Notes under the pieces: generated by a model | The model's input: only the letters and a program-made list of their open reading frames with translations | Databases searched by the model: none | What the model was told of the DNA's origin: nothing | In this document: positions 35,863 through 48,049 of the stretch, piece by piece | Position numbering within the stretch: position 1 is the first letter of the stretch | How the letters are laid out: each line of letters opens with the position of its first letter | DNA from: Phlebopus portentosus | Taxonomy: Eukaryota > Basidiomycota > Agaricomycetes > Boletales > Boletinellaceae | Direction of reading: 5' to 3' | NCBI GenBank assembly: GCA_037892935.1 | Contig: JAYXKI010000017.1 | Coordinates: 1,013,004-1,077,003 of the forward strand | Length of the DNA stretch: 64,000 nucleotides | Made by a program: the position numbers and the translations under genes

Positions 35863-38341
35863 TTGGCCTCGCCGTCGCTGCTCAGCGCCCATTCAGCAAT
35901 GTCCGAGCAGCACGACGCTATCAATGACAATGACAACGACAATAATCAGCACATCCATGGCGCCAAGTCTTCCTCCTCTTCTTCGCACTCATCCCCGCCG
36001 TCCTCAGATGACCTCGCCCAGCTTCCTCAGACTCCCGCCTCCGCCTCTTCACCGAATGTGGATTCGCCGCTCCTTTCTCAGCAATTTCAGCACACTCCAT
36101 GGCCTCGTTCCTCCTCCTCGGGTTACATAAACTCCCCGCTAAATCCAAACGCTCAACCGCTCATGAGGTCCCGCCCTTCCAGCATCAGAATCTCTCGTCT
36201 CATGTCCGAAGAAGCCGCTGCTTTTGGTGCAAATGCCGGTGGCCAGAGAGGCTCTATGTTGCTTTACAAGTTTGCTACAGAGGATGATCCTAGTCTCCCG
36301 GTACCTAATCGTCGGTCGTCCTTTGGTTCAGACTTATCTTTCGGCGGCAAATACCCTTCTGGAACACCTCGCGGTGTCATTCCATACGCCTACGATCCAG
36401 ACCTCGACGATGGCAGTCCGGAGGATGATTTCATGAAATTGGACGAGCCACGATTCAGTTGGTCAGGGCGCGGTATCGCGAACTTCAGCCTCTTGATCAC
36501 TCTTATTATCGCCCTTCTATGTCTTTTCATTCTCTACCCAGTCGTCTATTTCGTCACCAATAACGATCGTTTGCTGGCTATCGACAACAATATTCATATA
36601 AATGCTACCGGCCAAAATCCCGTCCTCTTTCAAATGCCCCAACTGGTCGACTCCGATACCCCCGAAGACGCGAAGACGAGAACCGGTTTCGATGGCAGGT
36701 CGTACTCGCTCGTCTTTAGCGACGAGTTCAACAAGGACGGTCGGAGTTTTTACCCTGGTGACGACCCATACTGGGAAGCTGTCGACTTGTGGTATTGGGC
36801 AACTGCAGATCTTGGTGCGTGGATCCTTTCAGTTTGGTTTGGAATGGTGCGCTCACACGCTGTCCTTAGAATGGTACGACCCGAGGAACGCGTATACGCG
36901 CGGAGGGAATCTCGTCTTTCTCGTAGAGCAGGTCACGGACCTCACAGAGAATCATGACATGCAGTTCCGATCGGCGATGGTGCAGAGTTGGAACAAGTTT
37001 TGCTTCTCAAATGGCTACATGGAGGTCAGGTTAAGTCTGCCAGGTCCGAATGAAGAGACGCAAGGCTATGTGAGTGGATTTCTTTGCGCATATAGTCACC
37101 TTCTGAGGTTGGGTAGTGGCCAGGTGCGTGGACGATGGGTAATCTTGGCAGACCCGGGTACGGTGCTACTACGGACGGTGAGCAAATTGCTCTACTGCGA
37201 TGATTCAAATTGAATATTCGCGTTCAGGCATTTGGCCATACTCATACAATTCTTGTGACGTCGGTACCTTCCCTAACCAGACCTATGCGAATGGCTCTGG
37301 ACCCGCGGCAGCTCTGCAAACTGAACAAGGTCGCGAGAGGTATAACTTTGAGCTGTCATGGCTCACAGGACAGAAACTTTCGTAAGCGAATGTCCGTGTA
37401 CTCAGTGTCGTTTTTGTTCATTCCATTTCACAGCTCTTGTACATGTTCCGGAGGGGAACATCCCGGTCCGACTGTCAACTTGGGACGAGGTGCACCAGAG
37501 ATTGACGCTCTTGAAGCCCAAAAGAATAAACTCGGTGACGGTGGGAAGGTCTCACAGTCGGCCCAATTCGCCCCTTTCGCGCACGACTACGAATACGAGA
37601 ACGCTACCTCGGACGACTTCGTGATTTATGACTTGTCGGTCACGCAACCGAACACGTACCATGGTTCTGCAGTGCAACAGGCGGTGTCGGCATTGACCGA
37701 TTTGCCAGCGGATATCTACAATGGCACGGGAGGGAATTTCTACACGTTTGGGTTTGAGTATTGGACGGACCCTGCGCATCCTGAGCAGGGGTATATTCAG
37801 TGGCAGGCGAATGGAAACCCATCGTTTCGCATGGGTGCGGGTGCTATGGCTGAAGACCCGCTTCCAGATGGCAGTGGCGTCGGGAGACGGTTAATTCCCG
37901 AAGAACCAATGGTGCGGCGATAACTGCTCTGTGCCTTATGTTTTTAGATCTCACTGAATTCTTTGCGCAGTCCATTATCCTTAATCTGGCCATCTCCGAG
38001 TCGTTCCAGGACGTTGACCTTACGACAATGACGTTTCCAGCGGAATACCTCGTTGACTACGTGCGCGTATACCAGCGTGATGGAGAGCAGAACATCGGAT
38101 GCTCGCCGCAGGGATACCCAACTGCCGATTACATTAATGATCACCTTGAGGCCTACACAAGTACGCAACCATTTGCTTCCATATCACCATTTGCTTTCCT
38201 TGACACTACTGACAGATCCGAACTGGACAACCTGGGAAGAGGCAGGGTACGCGAAGCCGAGGAATAGCTTGGTACGTCATTCCTGCTCAATGGACGTTCA
38301 TGTTCTTATTTTGATATGTTATGTAGTATGATGGGTGCTAA
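35863..38341 (+). CDS. KRE6/SKN1-type beta-1,6-glucan synthesis protein (GH16)
   Basis: Six exons. The start is at 35863, or more likely the second Met at 35899 (MSEQHDAIND). A Ser/Pro-rich cytosolic tail of about 200 residues precedes one membrane helix (FSLLITLIIALLCLFILYPV), giving a type II membrane protein. The lumenal GH16-like domain follows: YSLVFSDEFNKDGRSFYPGD, EWYDPRNAYTRGGNL, FSNGYMEVRLSLPG, and the catalytic-type motif GAPEIDALEAQ (E-I-D-x-x-E). Later segments include YIQWQANGNPSF, FPAEYLVDYVRVYQ and GYAKPRNSLYDGC at the end. Kre6/Skn1 proteins act in the ER/Golgi in making cell-wall beta-1,6-glucan. All parts of the family are present. The last exon of a few codons (YDGC) is placed by family pattern. 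Confidence 0.93.
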
Positions 38342-39189
38342 ATCGGGTGAAGGCCTCTATCGCCGCTCGGCAATCGTTCTGTGGAGCCAATAATGTTCGA
38401 TCTAAGTACATATCTCGCCCCCGAGCTCTCTTCCGCACGCCCAAGGTTCCCTGATTCTATTTGTTCTTCCTTTTTCTTTTTCGTTGTCAAGGTCACTAGC
38501 TAACTCAAGATTCGTTTGCGGATTCGATGTTCTCCTTTCGCGTGCGGCCGTTGCCCCGTGTATACCTTTACTTCTTATCTTCACTTTCCCTCTCACCGAG
38601 ATAATCGGAACCGCCACATCAGTTCTGAAGCCGGGTGTGCATGGAATGTATACATGCACCGTGCCACCCGTCCATTCATTCTCGTTTTGACAATATATTT
38701 TAGTACCGAACACTGCAGTCGTAATTTCCATTCTTCCTGTTAAACTTCCAATTCATCCTGGACTTTCTTTCACGTATGATGTATCAACGTATTTTGTTTG
38801 ACTACGGTACTTGGTTTCCTAGGCTCGCTTTCTATTTCTTGCCGTTATTTCTTCTTTCACTTCTATTGATCGAGATAGTGCATTCAATGTTATCGACAGA
38901 GCAACCTCTTCTTGCTTTTCCTTTTCTGCGTATTTGAAGTCTTGTATAGCGTGAGATGGAGTACAATATCACCGCGTGTTGAGCTCGTCTAGGGAGGAGG
39001 GTGTTTCAGGTGAAAATATATGGTATGAGTGGAGCTGGGGGAGCCTCTCACAGATGATGGCCTGGGCTAGGGTATCAGTAGGTCAGTTAAAGCGCACTAA
39101 TCTTATCTGGCCAAAGATAAGCTCAGATCAACCAGAGCATCTGAGTTGAGCTGGGAGTACCTTTGCACGTGAATATCTCCCACCATGCC
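38342..39189. other. Intergenic, no gene recognised
   Basis: About 850 bp between the KRE6-like gene and the coiled-coil pseudogene. I see no gene. The start is pyrimidine-rich and fits a 3' UTR. Confidence 0.4.
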
Positions 39190-39760
39190 TTACCCTTTGA
39201 TTTGTGCCTCGAGATGCTTCACGTTTGCCAGAGCTTTCTGCAGCATACCATACTTCCATTCTAGCTTCGTCGCAGACACCATCATGCCGCGTTCGGTCGC
39301 TGCCTTAAGGGCCTGCTCATGTTCCTCCTTCCGCGTCCTTTCAATCGCAGCCTTCAGTTCCTCCTCCTCATGCTTAGCGATGAGTCTTGGTTCCAACACA
39401 CGCAGTTCCTTTGCATGTCGGGGCGCGATCTCCGCTGCATCTGCACCCGGATTCTGCAGTTCAGCCCACAGTTTTTCAGTAGCCGCCGCCTTGCTCCTGC
39501 TTGTGTTTCTCCGACAATGCAGAGCAACGCTACTTTGTCCAGAAGCTTTCTCAGCGAGTAACTTGTCCCTCTCCTTATGGAGAGCAGACTAGGCAAAATC
39601 TAAGTTGGAAATCTGATGATCCAATTGCCCAAGTCAGTTGTGAGATTCTTGCCCTAGAGACGAGTATCTCGTTCGGAAGTCAGCGAGTGTAGCGTGCGTG
39701 TCCTCAAACTGTAAGGTCAATTGGTCAGCGAAGCGTCTGTTTCAAAAGTGAGCCAAGCAT
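39190..39760 (-). pseudogene. Coiled-coil gene fragment with two in-frame stops
   Basis: One frame reads continuously from about 39730 (LTLQFEDTHATLADF) through LGQLDHQISNLDFA, SALHKERDKLLAEKASG and RKEEHEQALKAATERG to a stop after HLEAQIKG. It is interrupted by TGA between ESHN and LGQ and by TAG between LDFA and SALH. Both stops could come from single C-to-T changes (CGA to TGA, CAG to TAG) in a sequence that otherwise keeps its coiled-coil composition. It marks the start of the degraded distal part of the window. Family not recognised. Confidence 0.6.
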
Positions 39761-39876
39761 ACAAGTTTAGTCTGAGCATCCTTCTTGGCAGCATATATAT
39801 ATATATTTAAAGCAATCTAATAGATGGCCTTGGTCTTTACTTACAGTATTGTTACTTTTAGCCTCTACAGCTGAAG

Positions 39877-41490
39877 TCAAATATAGATACATTGGAAAAG
39901 TACTCTCCTTTGGATGAAATTGTGGAGGGATTTCCCCATGGCGCTAGAACCTCGAGCTGAAAAATGCATATGCTTCCTGTCGCTGGACGCACTCCGTAGC
40001 TTCATCATGCGGAGTAGTGGGCCGGCTAGGGACCTATCTAATCCCGAGCCCTGCAAGACACCGTGGGCGAGCCCCTCGAAGATCCATCCCGCTAGTGCAG
40101 AAGACTCCGAATGCCATCTAAACTCCCGGAACAAACGTTTGGCCTGCACGTGTGTTAGGTGTCCAAGCTTTTCTATCATCATACGGCTGATGTGTTCGGA
40201 CCTGGAACCTGGTATAAACGTGTCGGGACCCCTGCCTGAACTCCACTCGACGTGAATTACAAAGAGCTTGTGCGAAACAGGTGTGCTAGGCGATTGTTTC
40301 TGGCTTGGCGATTTGATAACCTCCAGAGTCTTCGACAGGACTTCGTATGAAAGGGCATTTATTGCATTGGTGAGCATCCTCTTGTGGTGTTCCTCATTGA
40401 TGATTGTACTGTAAACGTCGCGAGGAACACTTCCATACTGTTTGACGGTTTCTTTGATCAATTCCCGTATGGCGGATTCCTTGTCCATAGCCTTATCCAC
40501 CATGAGCTTCCGAATCTTTTCAATAGCAGTATCTGAGGGCTCTTGTTTCAGAAGGCCAAGGAGTTTCTCGTGGCTTTGATGAAGCTGAAACCTATTAGGA
40601 AAGTAACCATATGTTTGGCCGAGTAATCAGGAGAATGATGACACACCCTTCTATTATTTCTTCCTCATTCCATAGTGGCATATCTATCATAACAGCACTT
40701 CGCTGTTTGAAGCATTCATAGTATCGTGCAGAATTGGGTTGAAACGGCATGAACTGGGAAAATCCTCCCCTCGTCCTTCGACGTAAGATAACTCGGAGGG
40801 GGTCCACCACGCTCATCGCTATCAATTAGGCACCAGATGCGGTCACCGACCGCGGTACTTGGAGGCCAGGTAACATTAGGCCCCGATGAAGCAATGTAAA
40901 CGCGGTCACGATAAAAGAGATATGTTCTTTCCTTTGTGTACAGGGAGACGTTTTTCTTCAAAATGAGGAGATAGATAAGCATGAACCACAACCAGGTGGT
41001 CTTACCTAGGCAAATATAAGCGGATGAATGTCGGATAGGGAGAAAACACAGACCAACTCCGGGCTGCCCGGTCAGCAGAACACTTTGATCCAGTCCAAGA
41101 TTTTCGATACTAATAATACGATCCCGGAGATGATGGTAATGCTCCATAACAAGAATCCGACCTTGGGATTGAACAAGGTGGTTTTCTAGCCGATTCTCCT
41201 CATCGAAGGCAAGTGGTAAGATGCGCTCGTGTTCCGGAAATTCCTTATTCTGCCAGTATGCGAGGAATTTGCCCCATTACTCATCAGTCTCTAATTTCCA
41301 CCCCGCTTTGGCGAAGTTCCAGGATCCCATTGCTGCATGCGGGTGAGACGGCTAGAACACCTGAGAGACGAAAGAGTGACCTGCGCTCTATTGCGGGAAG
41401 CTCTGAAACAGTATCTCTGGCCTCCTCAAGTAACTTATCGTCTTTCCCGCCTTCGGACGCAGAAATTGACTTTAAGCTTCATCTTGAAAA
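39877..41490 (-). CDS. Crinkler/RHS-like P-loop NTPase
   Basis: A multi-exon gene on the minus strand. Splicing out 41006-41053 creates a perfect Walker A, LLTGQPGVGKTTWLWFML. Then follow YTKERTYLFYRDRVYIAS and DRIWCLIDSDE, and after a further junction YECFKQRSAVMIDMPLWNEE. This arrangement matches the NTPase module of the Crinkler/retrotransposon-hot-spot (CRN-RHS) proteins that are expanded in many basidiomycetes. The C-terminal 200 residues (VSHKLFVIHVEWSSGRGPDT and onward) are of the variable kind. The 5' part (LLEEARDTVSELPAIERR) is open but needs an intron around a TGA near 41290. Roles proposed for the family include effectors in conflicts with hosts or mobile elements; nothing here proves one. 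It may be intact or slightly damaged. Confidence 0.65.
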
Positions 41491-41559
41491 AATAGATCAA
41501 CTGGTATACGTAGTTGTCCATACGAGCAGTTTGTAGCCGAGTCAGAAGCATGGTTACGA

Positions 41560-43970
41560 TTCTCTTCATGTACTGGTCAAGTGCTGGCAGAGGAGTATAT
41601 CGACTATCGCTTGAAGCAGCTCAAAGCCCCAGGTATTATTGATTCTCGACGGGATTAGTTTCTGCTGCACAACGGCTAGAATGCTTGTGAATTGTCCTGT
41701 GCTTGCTAGTTCTGTGGCTTCTGTACGCAAGAAAGCTTTTAAGAGTCGAACGAGTCCAGGAATACTTCCTTTCTGCGCCCAGCTTGACGGTTGCAGAAGG
41801 AATGGCAAAAGCGACCGGTGATCGGCAGGAATTCCTCCGCGATGTAGTTCCAGCATCTGCAAGATAATTCGGAACACACGAAGAGTGAATTCTACCGAGC
41901 AGTCAGTATGTGGCCAGGTAGAAACGCAGGGGTGTTGATGACTAACGATCGATATCCTGTTGTAAGTGTAAGATAATCGTGAACAGTCCGAAAAGAGTTT
42001 TCTCGAAGGTCAAAAGCGACCCCGGAGACGTTGCGACGATAAACCTACACACGGGTCTAGTACGATTTTCGCGGGATCTCCGTGCCTACGAAGCTTATTA
42101 GAGCAGATATGCTTTCAAAATTTCGATTGCTCGGACTCCTCGAGATTGCTCCAAGAATGCCAATCAAACGTTGCAGAAGATTTTGATAAGTGGGACGAGC
42201 GTCGTACGAGCAGTGAGTATGACACGCATGACACCTACACGGAGTAATTCAGATAGAGCCGGAGGACAAAAGTCGCACACGCACATTTCATCAAGTAGTC
42301 ATTTTCCGCAATCTTCTCCAGCAACCAATCTGACTCGACTCTAGAAAGTATAGCATTTAGAATTTGAGGTGCAACCTCAGGCTCGCGAATGTCTTCTTGA
42401 TTAAACCTAGAATGACGTCGAGTAAAAATGCGGATATGGCAAGCAAAGCTTGTTACAGTAATTCGGAGTTGCAGTTGATGACGAGGATCCATTCGATAGT
42501 TCTTGCGGCGTATGTGTAAGTGACACAATTGGAAGTACCGAGATGAGTGGAAGAACGGAAACAAGCTGTTCCTTTGTGAGCTGCAATGATGCCATCGATG
42601 AGATTCTTCAAAGGTCAAGAGTTGTATAATAATCCTGCCTGGTTTCGGAAAGAGTACAGGAAGCGAATCGAATCGACTTGAAGGATCGGGTGCACGGCGC
42701 CAGAATCGGCTTGTAGGTCCTGAATACGTTTACGACATCAACCAGAGCATTTGTGCTCGTCACTCCTTGCTGCGAGATGATTTAAGACCATGGGAAGCAG
42801 ATCGACAGAATAAAGCATCTTATCTGAGCGGTAGCTCTAAGCATTGCGACAGCAGTGAGAAGATATACACTCCGATCTTTCCGCTTCCAGCTATCTTCAC
42901 CTCGTGGATCGGACGCGTGCTCCTGTAAGCCTAATCCAATCCATCTGACAACAATTTCTGTCGTAACTGCCTCATATCCGCTTGCAACAATGGCGCGCAG
43001 AACATCTGCAGCGGCTTGGTACCGTGACGTTCCTTCTGCAGTCAGACCCTCAGCAATCGCAGCCGAACTTGCACTAGCAAATGAGAGATCGAGACGCACA
43101 TATTCGAGAGGGTCGTCTTCAAACTGCTCTCCTTCATGAGTCCTCAGCGACACACTGGGTACGACAACGCCTTCAGCAAAGCCATCAACAGTCTCTCGGC
43201 TCTCGCCTCAATAGTTCCCAGAGCGTATAGCCGTACTAAGAAAATGGAGTGATTGGCTTACAAGGCCATCATAGGCGACCTCGAACCGCTGACCGCCGCT
43301 CAGAAGACCCAAAGAGCACGAACGAAAGCCTCGACTGAATTTGAGCTAATAAGCAGCTCCGGGTACCGGTGAGTATACGCTCCAGCGAGCTCAAAAATAT
43401 CGGTCTTTATTTGAGAAGAAACGCTAGCCATTGGTTCATCCGGATCAGTTTGCAGCTCAAGGGGGTCCCACAAAAGAAACCGGATAAAGTTTTCTGCGCC
43501 GAAGAACTCGGTGTGAGTGTCCTCAAGCGTCCTGGCACACAAGATCATAGAAAATATTGAGGAGGATGACTATTGCTTGTGCAACAGTCTCCGCGTCTTT
43601 GTTTGGAGACAACGGACTGTCGAGGAGCATCCCTGCAGTGTAACGGAGAACTCATAGGAACAGTTCTGCGAACTGGGCCGGGACGAAGTTGATGACTGTG
43701 CATAACTCGTCAGTGCGCATCTCAGACCGCCATCTTCCAAATATAGAGTGCACAGTTTCAAGAATTGAGAGATTGGTTGCGTATGATGCAAATGGAAGAA
43801 CCGAGATGGCGCAGGAGGAGCGGAAGAACGGAAACAAGCTCTTCCTTTGTGAGCTGCAATGATGCCATCAATGAGACTCTTCAAAGGACAAGAGTTGTAT
43901 AATAAGCATGCCTGGTTTCGGAAAGAGTACAGGAAGCAAATTGAATCGACTTGAAGGATCGGATGCACGG
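41560..43970 (-). pseudogene. CSE1 (exportin-2) fragments, minus array, copy B
   Basis: Pieces of the importin-alpha re-exporter CSE1 in order along the minus strand, with stops and frame changes. A piece of the LQVDSICFLYSFRNQ segment is joined to an upstream segment around DDELCTVINFV-like sequence. Then come MASVSSQIKTDIFELAGAYT, QFEDDPLEYVRLDLSFASAS, AAADVLRAIVASGYEAVTTE, WIGLGLQEHASDPRGEDSWK, EKIAENDYLMK, and finally LLPFLLQPSSWAQKGSIPGL with LIPSRINNTWGFELLQAIVD. These match the HEAT-repeat body of Cse1/CAS. Cse1 is normally an essential, single-copy nuclear transport receptor of about 960 residues; this copy is broken and lacks both ends. Confidence 0.75.
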
Positions 43971-44714
43971 CGCCGGAATCGGTTTGTAGGTCCTGAACAC
44001 GTTTATGTCGTCAACCAGAGCATTTGTGCTCATCACTCCTTGCTACCAGATGATATAAGACTGAGAGAGGCAGGTCGACAGAATAGAGCGCCTTACCTGA
44101 GCGGTAGCTCCGAGCGTCGCGACAGCAGTGAGTAGGTATACACTCCGGTCTTCCCGCTTCCAGCTATCTTCACCTCGTGGATCGGACGCGTGCTCCTGTA
44201 AGCTTAATCCGATCTATCTGAGAACAATTTCTGTCGTAATGCCACATATCCACTTGCAACAAGGGCACGCAGAACATCAGCAGCGGCTTGGCGCCATGTC
44301 GTTCCTTCCGCAGTTAGACCGCGAGCAATCGCAGCCGAGCTTGCAACAACAAATGAGAGATAGAGACGCACACATTCGAGAGGGTCATCTTCAAACCTCA
44401 GCAGCATACTGGGTACGACAGCGTCTGCAACAAGGTTATTGACCGTACTCTCAGTTCTCGATAATTCCCAGAGCAGATAGCCATACTAACAAACGGAGTG
44501 ACTGGCTTACGAGGCCATCATAGGCTACCCCGGACTGCTGGCCGCCACTGAGGAGACTCCAGAGGGCGCAAATGCAAAGCCACGACCAAATTTGAGCTTC
44601 AGACACTGGTGACTGTAAGGTGAGCTCAAGATAGTGGCCTTTCTTTAGGTCCAGAAGGAACACTGGCTGCCAACTATGTACATTCCAGATTTCAAATATG
44701 TGCAATGCCATCAT
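43910..44714 (-). pseudogene. CSE1 fragments, minus array, copy A
   Basis: A second, partial CSE1 copy upstream of copy B on the same strand. Recognisable parts are ALWSLLSGGQQSGVAYDGL, RFEDDPLECVRLYLSF, and GTTWRQAAADVLRALVASGY. Then follows a segment equivalent to the FRNQ block, which runs straight into copy B. Frame changes are needed throughout. Unit order shows that copies A and B arose by tandem duplication. Confidence 0.7.
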
Positions 44715-44879
44715 AACCCTGGCTCATGATATAATGCGAGTTCGTAGATGATGCAGAAAGTGTTTTGGAAGTACTTGTGTGTGGTAGAAGTATCTGCTGA
44801 CTAATCTGTTAATGACACCGGAAGGATATCTGGCATAGAGAGCTATGCAAGTGCAATAAATAAAGCGTTTACATCTATC

Positions 44880-45440
44880 TGACTAGAGAGATTCTAACTG
44901 ATCTGACCTCAGATTTTAATTTTTCCACAGCAGTTTTGACTGGTTCTGATTTTATCAGATGTGACAAGCAGCTATAGTGACCAAGTGACTTGCCAGGTGT
45001 GGTGTGACCAAATGTGACATGTGATGAGTTATATACTTTTTTGTACAGAATAATTTTATAAGTATAATGGTAGCTGTCTAACTTTAGATAATCGCTCAGT
45101 TAAGTGGCAAATCAAGAAATACTTATTTGGACATAATATGTTATATATAAGTTATTTTAAATATAATTAAATTTATATTATATGATATAAAAACTAGAGT
45201 GATACTGAAAAGAGTAGAATTTAGGTGAGGCAAGAACTAAAGATATATAAAATAGAGTAAAATATAATTTAGAATATACTTAATATTATAAAAAGAAGTG
45301 TAACCCCAAAAGTAAAATAATAACACCCTCCAAAAAGGAAGGTATATATATATAAGTAACTTAAAATAATTACTTAATAAAGAAAAAGCTGACAAATATA
45401 AAATTACATAATATTTAATAATCAAATTACGTAATATCAG
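44880..45440 (+). repeat. Telomere-associated repeat, internal copy
   Basis: AT-rich noncoding DNA. At 44965-45036 (GTGACAAGCAGCTATAGTGA and onward) and at 45215-45440 (GTAACCCCAAAAGTAAAATA and onward) it matches the DNA just inside the telomere at 63245-63325 and 63655-63838, in the same orientation and order. It is therefore a displaced or older copy of the subtelomeric repeat. No genes. Confidence 0.75.
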
Positions 45441-45492
45441 GGTTATAGGGTGTGCTAGGATTGGGGTCTAGGGTTTGCTAGGGTTCCCCATT
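45441..45492 (+). repeat. Degenerate interstitial telomeric tract
   Basis: Follows directly after the internal telomere-associated repeat, just where the telomere follows the terminal copy. The sequence contains GGGTTATAGGG, TCTAGGG and TGCTAGGGTT, all a few changes away from TTAGGG runs in the same orientation as the end telomere. It looks like an eroded former chromosome end or healing site. Confidence 0.6.
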
Positions 45493-45582
45493 CGGAAGAA
45501 GGCACTGACCGACTCGGTGTGACAAAGCTATCATTTAGGAATTCCCTTATATAGCGAGATGTCTATAGTATACAAGAGACTT

Positions 45583-46420
45583 GTGTCGTGGACTCCACGA
45601 CACACTGAACACAGAACACGGCATCAAGTGAAAAAAATTGGATGCATAAGCAGTGTCGCTCAGCTCACGACGTGGAGTACATGGGTCAGGTCATGGACTC
45701 TGCAATTGCAACAAGACAATGCATGAGCCATGTCATGTCGTTCAGTCTACGACACGAAGTGTGAAGGCCAGGTCATGAAGAAGTCTACGACACGGAATGC
45801 ATGGGTTGTGTCCACGGTCTACGACATGGAGTGCTTGGGCCGTGTCCTTCCGTCCCCAACAAGGAGAGCATAGGACGTGTCGAGGAGCCTACGACATTGT
45901 GTGCAGGGCCGGGCGCAAACTCTACGACCCGGTCCGCATGCTCCACGTCGTGGAATGAGCGATATGGCCCACACACTCCATGTCAAAGAGTGGACAACTC
46001 GGCCTAAGTCCTCCGTGTCGTAGATCGAGCGACGTGGCTCATGCACTTTACGTCGTAAAGTCCACGATTCGGCCTACGCTTTTCGTGTCGTTGACTGAAC
46101 GACATATGCTATGAGCAATGCGCAGAGTCCACGATCTGGTCCCTGCACTCCACGTCGTAGGCTGAGCAACACCGCTTTTCACGCCACGTCGCAGACTACT
46201 GACCGACATGTGCTAAGCACTGTGTCGTATACTGAACGACACGGAAGTGCATAGGCCATTTCGAACTGTCTGCGACAAGAAGTTCATTAGACAGGCCGCG
46301 GACTCTCCAAACTGGCCTGCACAAACCGTGTGTGGAATAAACGACATATGTCATGCTCTCCACGTCGTAGCCTGAACGACAAAGCCTGTGCACTCAGTGT
46401 CGTAGAGTCCACGACACGAG
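45583..46420. repeat. Dense array of TGTCGT...ACGACA dyads
   Basis: Degenerate tandem units of roughly 50-70 bp, each carrying one dyad or a half-site. The first, at 45583-45603, is a perfect palindrome of two 10-base arms (GTGTCGTGGA and its complement) around one C. Clear full dyads are also at about 46397-46417 and near 46011, 46088 and 46219. Between 45660 and 45960 many units read like CTACGACACGGAGTGCATGG. No open frame fits; short frames in it differ between units. Confidence 0.8.
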
Positions 46421-46901
46421 TGCTCTTTGGTTACGAATTCTAACACTTGTGGATTGAACGACTCCGTCAATAAATACCATCATAGTTTTACAACTGTTAA
46501 ACTGAGGTTAGAAGATTTGGTCGCTTACGGGTGTGAATCCTTGTCATCAGAACAAGAACTCTGTTCAAAGCGTTAACCATGACTTGATGTAAGCTCTAAC
46601 TATTTAAGTGTTTCAAACGACCTTGTGCGAGGTGTCGTGAGTCCAACGACACAAGCAGAAAAGCTAAATGTAAGACAGTTCTAAGCAGCACCTGAACTAA
46701 TTGTATGATTGGCATAAATTGTAAGAACCCTGTTCTCCCTTCGTCGTGAGTTCAACGACACCAATGGCTCTCTAGTCTTGCTGAATTAACAAAAAAGTTC
46801 TGTCAAGTGGGCAATGATGAAATTCAAGGATCGTTGATCAAATGGCTGATTAAAACCTGAAATCTGAGCCCAACTTTTATTTCATATTTTTATCTAGTCA
46901 T

Positions 46902-47833
46902 TCAACGCGGTTTCCATTTCTGACCGTTCAACATTGCCTTGCCTCCCACAATGTCAAATCTATATTTGCTCTGTGGCAGACCTGTGAAACCAGGTTTTCG
47001 CCGCAGATGGCTGTAAAGGACGTAACCAGCGTCTGCGTCGCAAGCAGCATCTGTAAAATGAGAAATGCATAACAATTACAAAATCTCACAATCCAGAAGC
47101 AATTTAAAATACTTACAATCGAGTTCACTCTCAGTCAACTCCCTTGTCCAATCTTTCGCGCCCCTTGTTTTGTCCAGCTTAACCCCCAGAAAATGTTTGG
47201 TGAGTTCAGCTAGGGCGATCTCATGCGCGAAAGGTCGGATTTTTGGTGGTGAGAACCACCACCCCGGAGTTTGCAGCCGTCGACGAAGAGGGACTTTTCT
47301 TGAAGGCCATGCAGCCTCTACGCACTTCGCGACATATGACAGTTCGATGCAGGCCATGACGTCGACATTGAAGTCCCTCTTCAAGCACATTGCATCACCT
47401 ATTAGTTACAGTCAGTTAGCAAGAATGTCCGAGTCCAAAAAAATAAATAAAAATAAAAAATACTTCTTATCCCGACTCCAACCTTCTCGATCTCGGGATT
47501 GTTGAGAAGGTCAACGAGGCAACTCGGGAGGGTTTTGGGAGGCAGGCTCTCTAAAAGTGAAATAGATCACAAAAAAGTAATCAGTGTCTGAATTTAGGAG
47601 TTTGATCGAATGGAATTACCAGAGAACATCGCCATCTGAATGACAAGGACGACGTCGGACGTTGCAATCTGGAGAGTTGCAACAGAACTGGAAGGGCCAC
47701 CTTTTTCCAGATCAAACCCAATGTACCCCGGGGAAGACGAGACAAGCCGGAACACAGCTGGCTCGACATCTTCCAGCGTCGTGATGTACATGACGCCTGC
47801 CGCACGCACGGTGTATCTTCGGCGAAATCGAAT
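46902..47833 (-). CDS. WRN-type 3'-5' exonuclease (DEDDy)
   Basis: At least four exons. The first recognised exon has VMYITTLEDVEPAVFRLVSS and YIGFDLEKGGPSSSVATLQI, which is exonuclease motif I (the D and E of FDLE), then TSDVVLVIQMAMFS. The next gives PEIEKVGVGIRK, spliced to GDAMCLKRDFNV (motif II), VDVMACIELSYVAKC and FLGVKLDKTRGAKDWTREL. Splicing at a GTAAGT after SELD gives motif III, YAACDADAGYVLY, the exact WRN-exonuclease pattern with the catalytic Asp and Tyr. It ends GKAMLNGQKWKPR. All four acidic residues appear present, so an active nuclease is expected. Relatives degrade DNA 3'-5' and act in recombination and telomere upkeep, or occur as stand-alone fungal proteins of unknown role. 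The 5' end is not settled: an acceptor at 47833 implies an earlier exon. Confidence 0.8.
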
Positions 47834-48049
47834 CTAAACAGCAACTAAGAAATTGTTGATAAAGAAAAAAACTGATACTTGCGTTCCCAAACGAAAAGCA
47901 CATGGTATTGAGATTATGATGGAAAAAACATACACTGAGAATCTATCTTTTGTACTCGGATACGTTAGTCGACTCATGTCGTTGATTGAACGACGCCGTA
48001 TGCTTCTCCTGCGGTTCTCTTCACAGCAAAAATGAAAAAGATCGGGAGG

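Noticed and set aside
41280..41300. In-frame stop near the 5' end of the Crinkler-like gene
   Set aside because: I first took it as pseudogenisation, but an intron ending in GGCAG could remove it, so it does not prove the gene is broken.
45801..46046. Short open frames within the dyad array
   Set aside because: They follow the tandem repeats on both strands and carry no independent coding signal.
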